Part shown: piece by piece, positions 48,506 through 60,818 of the stretch
How the letters are laid out: each line of letters starts with the position of its first letter
Numbering within the stretch: position 1 is the first letter of the stretch
NCBI GenBank assembly: GCA_947683625.1
Contig: CANTUR010001443.1
Location: 1,358,501 to 1,422,500 of the forward strand
Source of the DNA: Mallotus nudiflorus
Taxonomy: Eukaryota; Streptophyta; Magnoliopsida; Malpighiales; Euphorbiaceae
Length of the DNA stretch: 64,000 nt
Direction of reading: 5' to 3'
Position numbers and translations under genes: made by a program
Notes under the pieces: model-generated
Database searches by the model: none
What the model saw: only the letters and a program-made list of their open reading frames with translations
What the model was told of the DNA's origin: nothing

Positions 48506-51318
48506 TTAGGCTATAGCTCCATTATTGTCATAATATGAGTTCACTGGATTTGATATACTAGGAACAACACCTAGTCCAATTATTAACTTCTTAATCCAAA
48601 CAGCCTCCTTAGTTGCTTCTGAGGCAGCTACGTACTCAGCTTCTGTTGTAGATTCAGCAACGATGTCTTGCTTGGAACTCCTCCAGCTCACTGCACCTCC
48701 ATTCAAACAAAACACATATCCTGACTGTGATAAAAAATCATCCTTGTCAGTTTGGAAGCTGGCATATGTGTAACCATGTACTACTAGCTCATCTTCTTGA
48801 CCACCATAAAGTAAAAATGTATCCTTAGTTCTTCTCAAGTACTTAAGGATATTTTTAACTGCTGTCTAGTGACTTTCACTTGGGTTTGACTGGTATCTGC
48901 TCGTTGTGCTTAAGGCATATGAAACATCAAGTCGAGTACACAATATTGCATACATGATAAATCCAATAGCATAAGCATATAGAATCTTACTCCTGGAGTC
49001 TCGCTCATCTTATGTCATAGGACACTGAGTCTTACTGAGACTAATGCCATGCGACATTAGCAAGAATCCTCTGTTGGAATCTTGCATACTAAACTTATTA
49101 AATACCTTATCCATATAGGTGCTTTACCTTAGGCCAATAAGCCTTTTACATCTATCTCTATAGATCTTGATGCCTAATATATAAGCAGCTTCACCTAAGT
49201 CTTTCATTGAAAAATAATTCCCAAACAATGATTTAACATTTTGTAAAATAGGGATATCATTTTCAATGAGTAGTATGTCATCCACGTACAACACTATAAA
49301 CACAATAGCACTTCCATTAACTTTCTTGTATGCACAAAGTTCATTTTCATTTTTAATAAAGCCAAATTCTTTGACTGCTTCATCAAAATGAAGATTCCAA
49401 CTTCAAGATGCCTGCTTCAATCCATAAATGGATCTTTGAAGCTTGCATACCTTTCCAGAATTCTCAGGACCAACAAAACCCTCTAACTGTGTCATGTACA
49501 CATCCTCAAGTAAGTTTACACTAAGAAATGTTGTTTTGACATCCATTTGCCATATCTCATAATCATAGTATGCAGCTATGGCAAGGAAAATTTGAATTTT
49601 AGCATAGCCACTGGTGAAAAGGTTTCATCATAGTTTATACCATGTGTTTGTTTGAAACCTTTTGTAACCAGCCTTGCCTTAAAGGTATGCACATTGCCAT
49701 CCATGTCGATTTTCTTTTTAAAAACCCATTTGCACCCAATAGTTTTTAAACCATCATTTGGGTCAAGCAAGGTCCACACTTGATTATCATACATGGATTG
49801 TATTTCTGATCTCATGGCTTCAAGCCATTTCTCAGAGTCAGGACTATTTATGGCCTCCTAATAGGATGTGGGCTTATTTTGACCCATAATTAACACATCA
49901 TTATCACTGATTATTAGAAATCCATATCTCATAGGGATTTGACGTGTCTTACCAAACCTCTTTGGGCCTTCTAGTACTTATGCAGGCTCAACAATTACTT
50001 ATTGATGTAGATGTGGTTCCATATCAGGTACAATGCTATTTTATGGGCCTTGAATTTCTTTAAGTTGCATTGTGCTCCCACTGGTTCCTTTGGAAATAAA
50101 CTCTCTTTCCAAAAATACACCATTATAAGACACAAACACTTTATTCTTAAATGCATTGTAGAAGTAATATCCTTTAGTTTCTTTAGGATATCCCACAAAA
50201 AGGCATTTTTCAGATTTGGGTACTAGTTTATCTGAGATTTGATGCTTCATAAAAGCATCACATCCCCAAATCTTAATAACAGACAAACTGGGAGATTTTC
50301 TAGTCCATGTCTCATATGGTGTCTTTTCAACTGCCTTTGATGGAACTCTATTCAAAATGAATGCAGTAGTTTCTAAAGCATATCCCCAAAAAGAGATTGG
50401 AAGATCATATTGACTTATTATAGATCGAACCATATCCAATAAAGTTTGATTTTTACGTTCAGATACACCATTCCAATGTGGTGTACCTGGGGGAGTTAAT
50501 TGTGAAACAATCCCACAATCTCTAAGATGATCTACAAATTCTTGGTTTAAATATTCACCACCTCGATCCTATTTTAGTTTTTTAATATTTTTACCAAGTT
50601 GATTTTATACTTCATTCTTGAAAATTTTAAACTTTTCAAAAGATTCAGATTTATGTTTCATTAGATAGAGATAACCATATCTCTTGAAATCATCCGTGAA
50701 AGTTATAAAGTACTAAAAACCTCCTCTAGCAGTTAAGCTTAATGGTCCACATACATCAGAATGTATTAGGCCCAATAAGTCATTAGCCCTCTCACTTTGT
50801 CCAGTAAAAGGTGTTTTAGTCATTTTTCCAAGTAAACAAGATTCATATGTATCAAATGATTCATAATCAAATGAATTTAAAAGCCCATTTTGGTGTAGCT
50901 TTGAAATGTGTTTCTCATTTATATAGCCTAAACGACAATGCCAGAGATAGGTCGAGTTTAAGTCATTAGATTTAGACTTCTTTGTATCAATGTTATAGAT
51001 TGGCATTTCATTAGTGTCTTTAGCATCTAAAACATAAAGTCCACTAGTGCATGGAGCATATCCATAGAAAATGTTATCCTAATAAATATTGCATTTATTA
51101 TTCTTAATAATAAATTCAAACTCTTTCTTATCTAAACAAGAAATAGAAATAATATTCCTACGCACAGTAGATACATAATAATAATTTTCTAAAGATAAAA
51201 CAAGTCCACTAGGCAAAGGTAACTCATAAGTTCCTACAACTAAAGTAGCAACACCTGCTCCATTGCCAACTCGTAGGTACACTTTGCCTCTTGCCAATGA
51301 TCTACTCCTTTTTAGACC
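48506..51318 (-). pseudogene. Copia integrase-RT-RNase H, broken
   Basis: Minus strand. Integrase zinc region (about 51000-50780): WHCRLGYINEKH, with the last CxxC as YESC, so its first cysteine is lost. The core has HSDVCGP, then DRGGEY, then E in NGVSERKN near 50460. The reverse transcriptase start (about 49815-49590) includes TIGCKWVFKKK, and the catalytic YVDD is intact at 49277-49288. In RNase H (48838-48506) the first aspartate is Tyr (GYTYASF for GYTDASF), while TEAEYVA and YYDNNGAIA remain. Several stops and frameshifts separate these parts. Confidence 0.88.
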
Positions 51319-52254
51319 CTACACATTTATACAAATGTGAGATCCTAATCCAGTATCTAATACCCAAGAATCAGAATTAGAAGCAGATAGATTTAATTCT
51401 AGAATATGAATACCGAAAAAGGTAGTCTCACCACCCTTTTTCTTCTTCAGATTATCCAAATAAAGCTTGCAATTTCTTTTCCAGTGGCCTGGCTCATTAC
51501 AGAAAAAGAAAATTCCTTCCTTTGCTTTGGGTTCAGCTTTAGATTTGGGCTTGGGCTTTTGAAAGCCTTTAGAGACCTTGCCCTTGCCCTTTCCAACCTT
51601 TTTCATCCCCTTTCCTTTGTTGACCATGAGAACATCCTTGGTGTTACTCTTGATGTTCTTTTTAGCAGTTTTCAGCATCCCATACAACTCTGAAACAGTC
51701 TTCTCCATATTATGCATATTGAAATTCATAACAAAGCTATTATAAGCTTCAGGCAAAGATTGGAGAATAATATCCACAGCCAGTTCTTGTTCAATCTTGA
51801 GACCAAGCTTGTCCAAGTGATCATGATGACACTTCATCTTGAGAACATAAGGACTAACAGAGTCGCCAGTAGTCAACTTGCAGGAAAGCAATGCCCTGAT
51901 GGTATTGAACCTTTCAATTCTGGCTTTCTCTTGGAACATTTCCTTGAGATGGCCTATCATAGTATAAGCCTCCATTTCCATCAGCTGCTTTTATAGCTCA
52001 GACTCTATACATCCAAGCATAACACAAGTGACATAAGTAGAATCATTAAGATGTTTGTTATAAGCATCCCTTTATGCTCTAAGAGCATTGGCAGCGGGTT
52101 CCTCAGGGATGGGTTGATCAAGGATGTATTCCTTTCTCTCATGCCTAAGAATAATTCTTAGGTTTTTGTACCAGTCAAGAAAGTTAGTCCTATTGAGCTT
52201 ATCCTTCTCAAGGATCGATCGTAATGACATGGTAGGTGTAGTGTTTAAAGTCAT
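51319..52254 (-). pseudogene. Copia gag and protease start, broken
   Basis: ATG at 52254 opens MTLNTTPTMSLRSILEKDKL; a stop follows after 60 codons (52072) and the gag frame resumes at 51981 through to 51319. Typical UBN2 gag with DIILQSLPEAYNSFVMNF. The zinc knuckle reads FFFCNEPGHWKRNC, so its first cysteine is replaced by Phe. A Lys-rich stretch precedes it. The protease active site follows as VLDTGLGSHIC near 51340. The stretch 51297-51079 continues the protease fold. Confidence 0.88.
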
Positions 52255-53229
52255 TTTCTACAACAAATATATGCAAAGTCCATTCAATATTTTATTAAAT
52301 ATGTATGAGGCTTATTAAAAACTCCCATAAAATTTAGTTAAATCAATAACCCTCTAAGTCAATTTACAAATTTTAGTGGGCCAAGATCCATATTTCACCA
52401 TACTTTAAGTGAGCTTTAGCTCATTGCCTAAAATATGGTTATTTAGGTAGACAACTCTTATCAATTACATCTCATGTAACTCTCGGATGGTATGGGATTT
52501 GACATCACATGTTATGGCTAAAAACCCCATCTAATGCCTAGGTCCAAAACCATTTTGATAACCTAGTTAAGTCAAACCATATCAAACGTTTGGACAGCAC
52601 TATTATCCAACTTGCCTTCCCCGGTTAAATATATACACCCTGCTTTGGCAGGCCCATATATAATAATCTAAGGCTTGACAAGTGTTGAATTTATGGGAGG
52701 CATTATAATGACTTAATATTAAATGAGGGTTCATCTTTATTTAATCTTATTTAGTTGTTGTTATGTTGTGTTGCATGGCGTCAAATGGCATCACAAGGCA
52801 TCATATACGTAACAACTAAAATAAATATGACATAGCATGGCCTAAATCTAAGTTGATCTTCATAAGCAAATATAAAGATCAAAGGTCAAACCTAGGTAAT
52901 ATTACAATTACAAATTGAGCCTCCAACTTGGATCTCCATCTTCTACCATGGATCTCCTTCTTTGGTTCCCACTTTAGATCTCCATCCTGGGCCTCCAACT
53001 TGAATTGCACCATGGGTCTTGATTTACATAAATTGTTGTAATTTATTCTACACTATTCTAATGAAATAAATACAACAAAACAAAAATGACTCACAGGCCG
53101 TATTTAAAATTACAACCCATAAAAATTAAATCCAATCACAGTGGTCTAAGGGCCATGCTATACACCATGCATTAAATAACAAACATGTATAACATAATAA
53201 TCTATTTAGTTAGCAAATCTAATTATTAT

Positions 53230-53231
<2 letters not shown>

Positions 53232-53289
<58 letters not shown>
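53232..53289. repeat. (TAA)n microsatellite in the copia leader
   Basis: About 19 TAA units; in one frame it reads as a run of Asn, which is not a real protein. Confidence 0.95.
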
Positions 53290-53290
<1 letters not shown>

Positions 53291-53310
53291 TGACAATTCT
53301 TTCGGGGTCA

Positions 53311-53325
53311 AAGGGCAGCGCCCTT
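53311..53325 (-). other. GC-rich hairpin in the copia leader
   Basis: AAGGGC and GCCCTT arms with a three-base loop, inside a GC-rich island (about 53300-53360) that stands out from AT-rich surroundings. It lies between the primer site and gag, so on the minus-strand transcript it is in the 5' leader. A dimerisation or packaging signal is possible but not shown. Confidence 0.5.
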
Positions 53326-54285
53326 GGCGGGGTCTGGGGGCAGGCAACCCAGGTGGCGGTCACTTTACCTTAGCTCTTTGGTGAATTGCCTTTCAAATTT
53401 CTGACGTTAATGAATTTTCGTAATCAAATTACTATAAATCAATCTATTCAAAAATAGACAAAAACGCTCAATTAAAATAGCCACCTTCAAACCCTAATTT
53501 GTGTCAAGGAAGCAACTAAACAATTTTCGTAATCATATTACTAAATCAGCTGCTACCTAAAACGATATCACTTTCTCTAAACAACTTACAGTCTGAAAAA
53601 TCCATTCAAAACAGATCAAAAATAATTTTTTTTTAAACAGACGCATCCATTAACAAAACCCTAATTTCTGTAACCAAAATTACAGCTTGAATGAATCTAT
53701 ATAAAACAGATCCAATCTGCATAATCTGTTTAACTTTTAAATAGATTGCCCCTTAACACATAATCTGCATAATCATAAAATTTCTATTTCAGATTTAATC
53801 AAAAATAATTTTCCTGATCAAAATAGAAAATGATCTTCCTAATTAAAACAGAAAAAAAATATGTTGTTTTAATTAATCATATTAATCAAAACAGAATACA
53901 TAACAGATATAAATCCTTAAGTGATTAGGTTTTTGAAAATAGAATTTCTGTTTCATTAAATCACATTAATAAAGCATTTTACTTAATTCATTTTTCATAA
54001 AAACATCATACATAATTCATTTCAGTAAAACAACATACTGAATTCGTTTTTCATGAAATAACATTCTGAATTCATAAAATCAAAAAATGCTTTTAGTTTA
54101 ATCACATTAAACCATTATAAATATTAATCAAATTAATGTTTAATTCTATTTTCAAATAGATTACTAAGAATTGTCATAAAACAAATCAAAACCCTTTTTG
54201 ATAATTTTGAAAACCCTTTTAAAACATGAATCATAAACCCTAACATATATCACATATACATAGAATCAGTTAATTGAATTACAAG

Positions 54286-54300
54286 TGGCTCTGATACCAC
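54286..54300 (-). promoter_or_regulatory. Primer binding site of the copia element
   Basis: On the minus strand GTGGTATCAGAGCCA directly follows the LTR end; it holds the full tRNA-Met-type TGGTATCAGAGC. Confidence 0.95.
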
Positions 54301-55829
54301 TGTTGGGTTTCGTGATACAAACGTAGTGGAAAATTAAAAATTTATCACGTTCCCAAACCTGGATCCATGTAATTCGATTACTTGATTAAATCTAGGGTTT
54401 CAAGAATCTTACAAAAAATGCAGAAGAGGCAAGATTTTCTAGAAGGATGAGAGGAGGTTCACACCAGTGACACCTTACCTTGAGCCTTTTTGCTTTGGTT
54501 CTTCAGATCTAGACATCTCCAAAAGGATGTGTCCTTTATAAGTATCCACACGAACAACCCTTTACAAAATGAATTGGAGTGTGTGCTAGCAACTTTCTTG
54601 ATTGTCTCACAAATCAATAACAAAAGAAAAACTCTGTGTTTTCTTTCTAAGAAAAGAGAAAATGAATTTGGAGGCAGGAAATACAAGTGAAGTAAAACCC
54701 TAAAGAATATAACATATTTATAAACTCCAAATTAGGGTTTCACCTACCAATAACCTTTTCGTAATTTCCCATTTATTATATTCAGATTTTTTTTTTTAAA
54801 ATAAATAAAAAATAATATCTTATTTATTTATTTAAAATAACATTTATCTTAAATAAATAAATACTTTTAATTATTTATTTCCACGGAGTTTATTTTAGGC
54901 TTATTAAATCCATATTCGTTTTGGGCTTATTCTAAGTGTGTGACTCTTTAGGTTCACATAACATTGGCAGTGGCCTAAATCTCTATTTAGGTCTACAAGT
55001 CATAAGTGGCCTCTAGCAAGATATTATGACTACCTAAGTCATGTGAAGTCAATAATCCGACATAACCTAATTACAGTGAATTTTATCGTCCCTTTATCAC
55101 ATGATATCTTAATTGAACATAAGGCATAGAATGTCATCCTTATATAGTTCAATATTATAACTTGATTCTAAGTAGATTGAAAATGATAACTCTTTATCAA
55201 TTCATTTCAGCATGGCCATGCATTTTCCTTCAGTCAATCTCATCAATGGGCCCATAGATATCTTTCTCATATTAATGAGGGATAAATTCCTTCTGAATCA
55301 CTCATATTCCTCACGTAACTAATTTCACATCCAACAACATCCTATTTAATCGTCTGGTTAAAGACAATGTTAGAATGTGTTAAAACATAAAATAGCTATG
55401 TAGAAATCTATGATGATTTCAAGGTCAAAGGACAGAAATAAAATTACTGTGATGAGAAATACTTATGACAATAATCTATGTAGTATTCTCCTACTAGGTC
55501 AATCCATTACATGATCTCTCATCATGTACCTATGAGTTAACTTAATATCTCATATTCATTATTAGTAAAACATAACCATCAATCAACATCATACCAACCT
55601 TAATACTTTAATATTTATATAATGAATAAATGGCTAGGGATAATTAGAATAGAACTCTTATTTTAATCTAAGGGTTTTACTATCAAGTCACATACTTGAT
55701 GGCCTTAGTAAGAATTAACCATTCATATAATTATCATAAAATCAAATGATAATGAAACACCTCTTTATTAATAAAATAAGAAAGTTAATACATAATCACA
55801 AATGATTGACCTAGTGCATATCACTAACA
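54301..55829 (-). repeat. 5' LTR of the copia element
   Basis: Uninterrupted partner of 44660-48281. On the minus strand it starts TGTTAGTGAT and ends AAACCCAACA. 1529 bases, no gene. Confidence 0.93.
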
Positions 55830-55834
55830 AAATG

Positions 55835-56097
55835 CTTGTATGAGCTTTTTTGTTTTTTAAATATTCATTATGAAAATTTCAATTTTTATTGTTATTGAAT
55901 TTAATTATATTATATGTAATAAAACAATAGCGTAAGATGTTTAGTATGTAAAAAGGAATGTAAAAATTTGTTAATTAAAACTTCAAAAACTAAAAAAACA
56001 ATAATATTTAAAAGAAATATTATAATAACAAAAAGAAATGAAATGTAAAAAACATAAGATATAAAAAACTGATGACTCATTAGTATGAGTGAAATGG

Positions 56098-56155
<58 letters not shown>

Positions 56156-56632
56156 AACAAAAGTTTAGAAATTAAGTTAGTCAGGAAGTAATTAAATGAT
56201 AACTTGTAAAGAATTTGATTCATGTCGTCATTGATCTTAAAGTGGATGATTGTCCTTTGTTTTGCAGTTCATAAAAATTTAGTTCATATGACCTTCCTAT
56301 TTAAAAAAGAAAAAATAAAAATTATAGTAACAATTGAAAAAATGCCATGACAAATAATCCTACTATATATATATATATATATATATTCAAATTCCTAGTT
56401 TTGGACGTTGACAAACAATTTTGATTTTAATGATTTTAACTAAATGACTAGGAATTTTTGTATCAAAATTATCAGTTCAAGTCCGAAATATGAAATACTA
56501 TCATTATACTGTATTTCAATGAAGTATCCAGAGCTGCTACGAGTTACCTCACAACCTGAATTGATAAGTTATACTTTTGGGTTAATTTGACCTTTGAGAT
56601 TCAAGAAGATTTTTTGACATCTTTAGAGCTTT
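55835..56632. other. AT-rich DNA with TA tracts
   Basis: No gene seen. It holds TA microsatellites at about 56100-56151 and 56364-56385. Confidence 0.6.
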
Positions 56633-56637
56633 ATAAT

Positions 56638-59604
56638 TATCACAACCCAAATCGGGAAGTTATGACCGGCACTAAGGAATGAGAATTCTCATGAATCTAG
56701 AACTGGTAGTAAGCCTTAAAAATAAAAACACATGCAAACATAACACAAAATATCTTAAAATTAAAATTTTAATTAATATAAAAGAAATCCATATCATAAC
56801 ATAATAAAATATATTCATACAATTATTCAAATACATAATCACTGTCTAATACAATATCAAGTATTACAACAAAAAGCACTACTATTGCAACGTTTACTAA
56901 AATACAAGAAAAGTAACAGTTCAATATTTACATAAGTCGGTCGGGGAGAAAAGAGTTCAACGAATAAGTCTAATAGGGAGCTCTGAAGTGGAAGATCCTG
57001 AAAAAAATATTAAGGGGGTCAAACTTCACTGTGTGAATTATTGTTATATATATACACGCAACCTGAAGACATGGACACTCAAACATCAGCATATTGTATA
57101 TACACATGCATTTTATACAAATGCTTGAAAACCATTTTTATTAGAACAATAATTATAGAAGAATTTTGGGTGGAAGATCGGAGCAAAATCCTTAAATTTC
57201 TGCATCCTCGATCACTGTAATTACTTAGCCAACAGGCTTCCATATCTCCAAAATATTATTTTATCCAACTTTTGACAATGAACTAGCCCTGAGTACATAA
57301 AGGGTCAACCGAGGATCTATAGTTCTACTATCAGTGCTAACTGGCCCCGAGTATCCTATAGGTCAATAGAGGATTTATAGTCACACCCCTTATCATCCAC
57401 AATTCACAATAATCATAATTTTCATATCAACGTTCAAAGCCTAATTCTAGCGTACTGTTGCGCAACAGCCCTAATATGATCTGCTAGGTGGCACGTTCTA
57501 TAACTATACTTCAAAATATTATTTCATAATAAAATAATGAAAATTCATAATAGAATATGACAGCGTACATTATTCAAAGTAATTATTCTCAATTATATAT
57601 ATAAATGTTAACAGTGATAAATATCATTTAATGAAATAAAGCATAATTAAATCCATATTTATTAAAAATATATGGATGCTCACAATATTTTATCTACATG
57701 CAATGTATACATATAATAATAACTCACAGTTCAAGTGTGCTCCTCTATCTTGACTCAGCTGACCCGGTCCAATAGGCCTAGCTCACTAAGCAACTAATGA
57801 AAATAATAACAATAATGATATATTACAATCAAAATCCTAATTTTTATACTTCTAGAATTTCTAAAAAATGACTCAATTTAAGACACGACTCGATAAAATT
57901 TTAAAACTCAGGACTAACCCGATGACACACTTTACCAAAATTCTACCGAAAATTTGGCAGAGTCTTCTCTATAAAGTGGACGTCTCTATACTAAAAGTAG
58001 AGCTGATCCTTCATACAAACACACTTCAAATACTCAAAATACTCAATTTCCTGGGTTGGACCCTCGAACTGTAATTATTGCTCAACTGAAAACCAGCCGA
58101 ATCAAAATCAAATAAAATAATAATAAATACTAATAATATATCAAAACTCATAAAAACCAATAAATACCACAATTCAATTTATTTAGATAATAAAAGCATC
58201 AAAGATATTTATTTTTAAAATAAATAATAAAATCTCAAATATAATTAAATAATATTAATAAAAATATATTTTTCAAATATATTCAAAATCAAATAGCATA
58301 AATTACAAATAATTATTTAAATTTCCCTAGTATATAATAAAAATAGCTAAAAATTCATTTAATCATAAAAATAATAGGTAAAATTATTATTCGAATATAT
58401 TTCCAAAAATTATTATTAATTAGCTAAAAATAGTAAATAATTCATAAAAATTATTTTAATACTATTTATTACTCAAAAATTATCCAAAACATAATAATTA
58501 ACAATAATTCAATTAAAATATAAAATATACTAATTTATACTAATTTTTTAAAAATCCAATTTTTACATAAACGTTCAAAAATTCATAATAAATATTCGGT
58601 GCATAATTTTAATAAACTTTCTTAACAAAATATGCTTAAAATAATTAGTAAAATTGATTAAAAATAAAACACATTTCTAAGCCGGGAACAATATCTATGA
58701 ACAGTAATCGAGCTTGAAATAGTGTTCAAATCGCAATTATCTCCAAAATTGAATTTAAATACGTTTTTGGAAAGCTTACAACTTTAATTTAACTAATTCA
58801 AAGTCAATTTAACATAAATCAAACCAATTAAACACAAAATAAACAATTGAAGCTAAGAACCGTAGAATCAATTATCCATAATTAGAGTTGAATTCGAAGT
58901 TGATCAAGCAAATTACCTTAGGAAATGAAGCTCATGACACTAGCTTTCAAATGAGACCAGTGGGAGCTCTAACCATTGTTAGAAACGCCACCGATGGCCT
59001 CTAGAAGTTAACTGTACCGAAAAGAAATTAGAAGGAGAAGGAGATGTCAACGTCGACGGGAGGAAGGGAAGATGGTGGCGGTGAGCAGAGGAGAAGCGAC
59101 GGCAATAATGGTGGCACTGTCTAGTTCAGCAGCGTCAGGGGGGAGGGCTGGTTCTATATAAGAGAAGAAGAAAAAAAAAAGGAAATGAAGGGAAAGGAGA
59201 AAGGAAATAAAAGAAAAGAGGAAGGAAGGAAAATTTTTTTGTATATATATATATATATGTATATAATCAAAAAGTAGAAAAGGCAAAAAATAAAATAAAA
59301 TAATATCTTTAATTTAAATATTCTCTTTTCTAATTAAACTCACCACATAATATTAAAATATATTAAAATACACTACATTAACATAATTCACAAATAATAA
59401 TAATATTAAATAAAATATAACAATAAATTTAAGTTTTAAATTTCAATTTAATATTAATATCATAATTTAATAAAATAAATAATAACACCTGAATTTAATT
59501 TAATTTTACAAAACAACCATAATATAACAAATTAATAAAATATTTATTAATACTATAAATTTTAAAAATTAATTTCATAATTTATAAAAATTTGGGTTAT
59601 AATA
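56638..59604 (-). mobile_element. Solo LTR 3 of the gypsy array lineage
   Basis: On the minus strand it starts TATTATAACCC at 59604 and ends GGGTTGTGATA at 56638; both terminal TG/CA pairs have mutated to TA. Perfect duplication ATAAT at 56633-56637 and 59605-59609. 2967 bases. It is more diverged than solo LTRs 1 and 2 but keeps the TA tract (59239-59262), GC-rich leader (about 59215-58960) and the tandem pair (57288-57390, with GGTCAACCGAGG). Confidence 0.85.
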
Positions 59605-59609
59605 ATAAT

Positions 59610-60737
59610 GAGAAAATGATTTTTTTTCACTTTTGAAGTAGACATCTTAAGCTTTCTAAATTGAGTTTACTTGTCAAAATCCGAGCTTATTTGGGTATGC
59701 AAATCTTCAGTCGAAGTCAGCATATGCAGCTTTCATTTTAGGTTGCACAGCTCTTAGTATTTCAGCAATATCTTAAGCTATAGATATCCAATGGGGTGAT
59801 TCAAAGTGCTATGAAAATATAAGACAATTATCTATAACTTTTATGAAGATAGTTAAGGTTGATTCAATTGTCTTCAGTCTCAAAAAGTCATGATCCCGAC
59901 CGAGACTAGAGCAATCCCGACCAGGAACAATTTCTACAAAAAATTCATTAAATGGTAGAACTAATCCTAAACCCATGTCCCAATCAAGACATTGCTCGGG
60001 ACTAGGGTGTCTTGATTAGGATCAGGGCTTTTTTTCAAATACAATGGCTCATAATAACTATTTGAATGATATCCCGATCGGGACGGATGATATCCCGACT
60101 GAGACCTAATAAAATGCAGCTCAAAGTCTAAATTTTCATTCAAACGAACTTGGATTATGTTGGGAATGAAATTATTACTTCCAACTACTATAATTGGATT
60201 GCTCAAGTATAAATATGACATTTGAAGATTGCTTTGAGGATAAGAAACTTGTTTATCATTCATTCTCTCTTAAGCATTCAATTAAGCTCTCTAAACTCTT
60301 CTAAAATTCAGTTCTTTATATAAACTCTTATGAGAGTTGGTTGTGTGTTAAAAATAGAATTTTTCTTCATATTAAATCTTGGGATAAATTAAAAGCGAAG
60401 TGAGATTTATTTATAAAGGAATTAGTTTAAGTATTGTCCATTGAAACACTTGGGATTTGGTTTTTGAGTGAGACTTGAAAACTCAAGTTGTAAGGTTGTA
60501 AGAGTAAGATATAAAACTCTTATGCAATCTCAATCTTATGAATAAGATTATGGGTGATTGAAAATCCTAACTTGGGGATAAGTTAGGTGGAGATGTAGAA
60601 TTGTTGTTGAATCTGAACTCCTTAAATCTTTGTATCCTTCATTCTTCCTTCTCAACTTCCATTCAATTCTTACAAAGAATTCTTTTAATTTCTCATTTTT
60701 ATTCAATAATCCTATTCACCCCTCTCTAGGACTCTTT

Positions 60738-60739
<2 letters not shown>
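59610..60739 (+). other. Non-coding DNA, possible end of a copia LTR
   Basis: No gene. The right end (about 60640-60739: CCTATTCACCCCTCTCTAGG) resembles the 3' ends of some plant copia LTRs, but no primer site follows, because a TA tract starts there. Around 59888-60110 are several CCCGACCGAGAC-like words, similar to those in family Y. The frame at 59967-60263 has no recognisable domain. Confidence 0.3.

Positions 60740-60740
<1 letters not shown>

Positions 60741-60815
<75 letters not shown>
60741..60815. repeat. (TA)n microsatellite
   Basis: About 37 TA units followed by a short CA run. Confidence 0.95.

Positions 60816-60818
<3 letters not shown>

Larger units (their letters stand above)
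44660..55829 (-). mobile_element. Ty1/copia element, structurally complete, inactive
   Basis: Two LTRs of about 1.53 kb, a primer site, gag, protease, integrase, reverse transcriptase, RNase H and a purine tract in the order expected on the minus strand. Perfect target duplication AAATG at 44655-44659 and 55830-55834. The left LTR carries a 2.1 kb insertion. Near the LTR starts (44660 and 54301) I count about a dozen differences in the first 110 or so bases, mostly C/T or G/A, so the insertion is not recent. Stops and frameshifts interrupt the proteins. Confidence 0.92.

Noticed and set aside
49995..52318. Plus-strand and other-frame open frames across the copia internal region (e.g. 50011-50226, 51406-51693, 51712-51996)
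   Set aside because: Antisense shadows of the minus-strand gag and integrase.
53185..53373. Frame with a long Asn run
   Set aside because: Translation of the TAA microsatellite in the copia leader.
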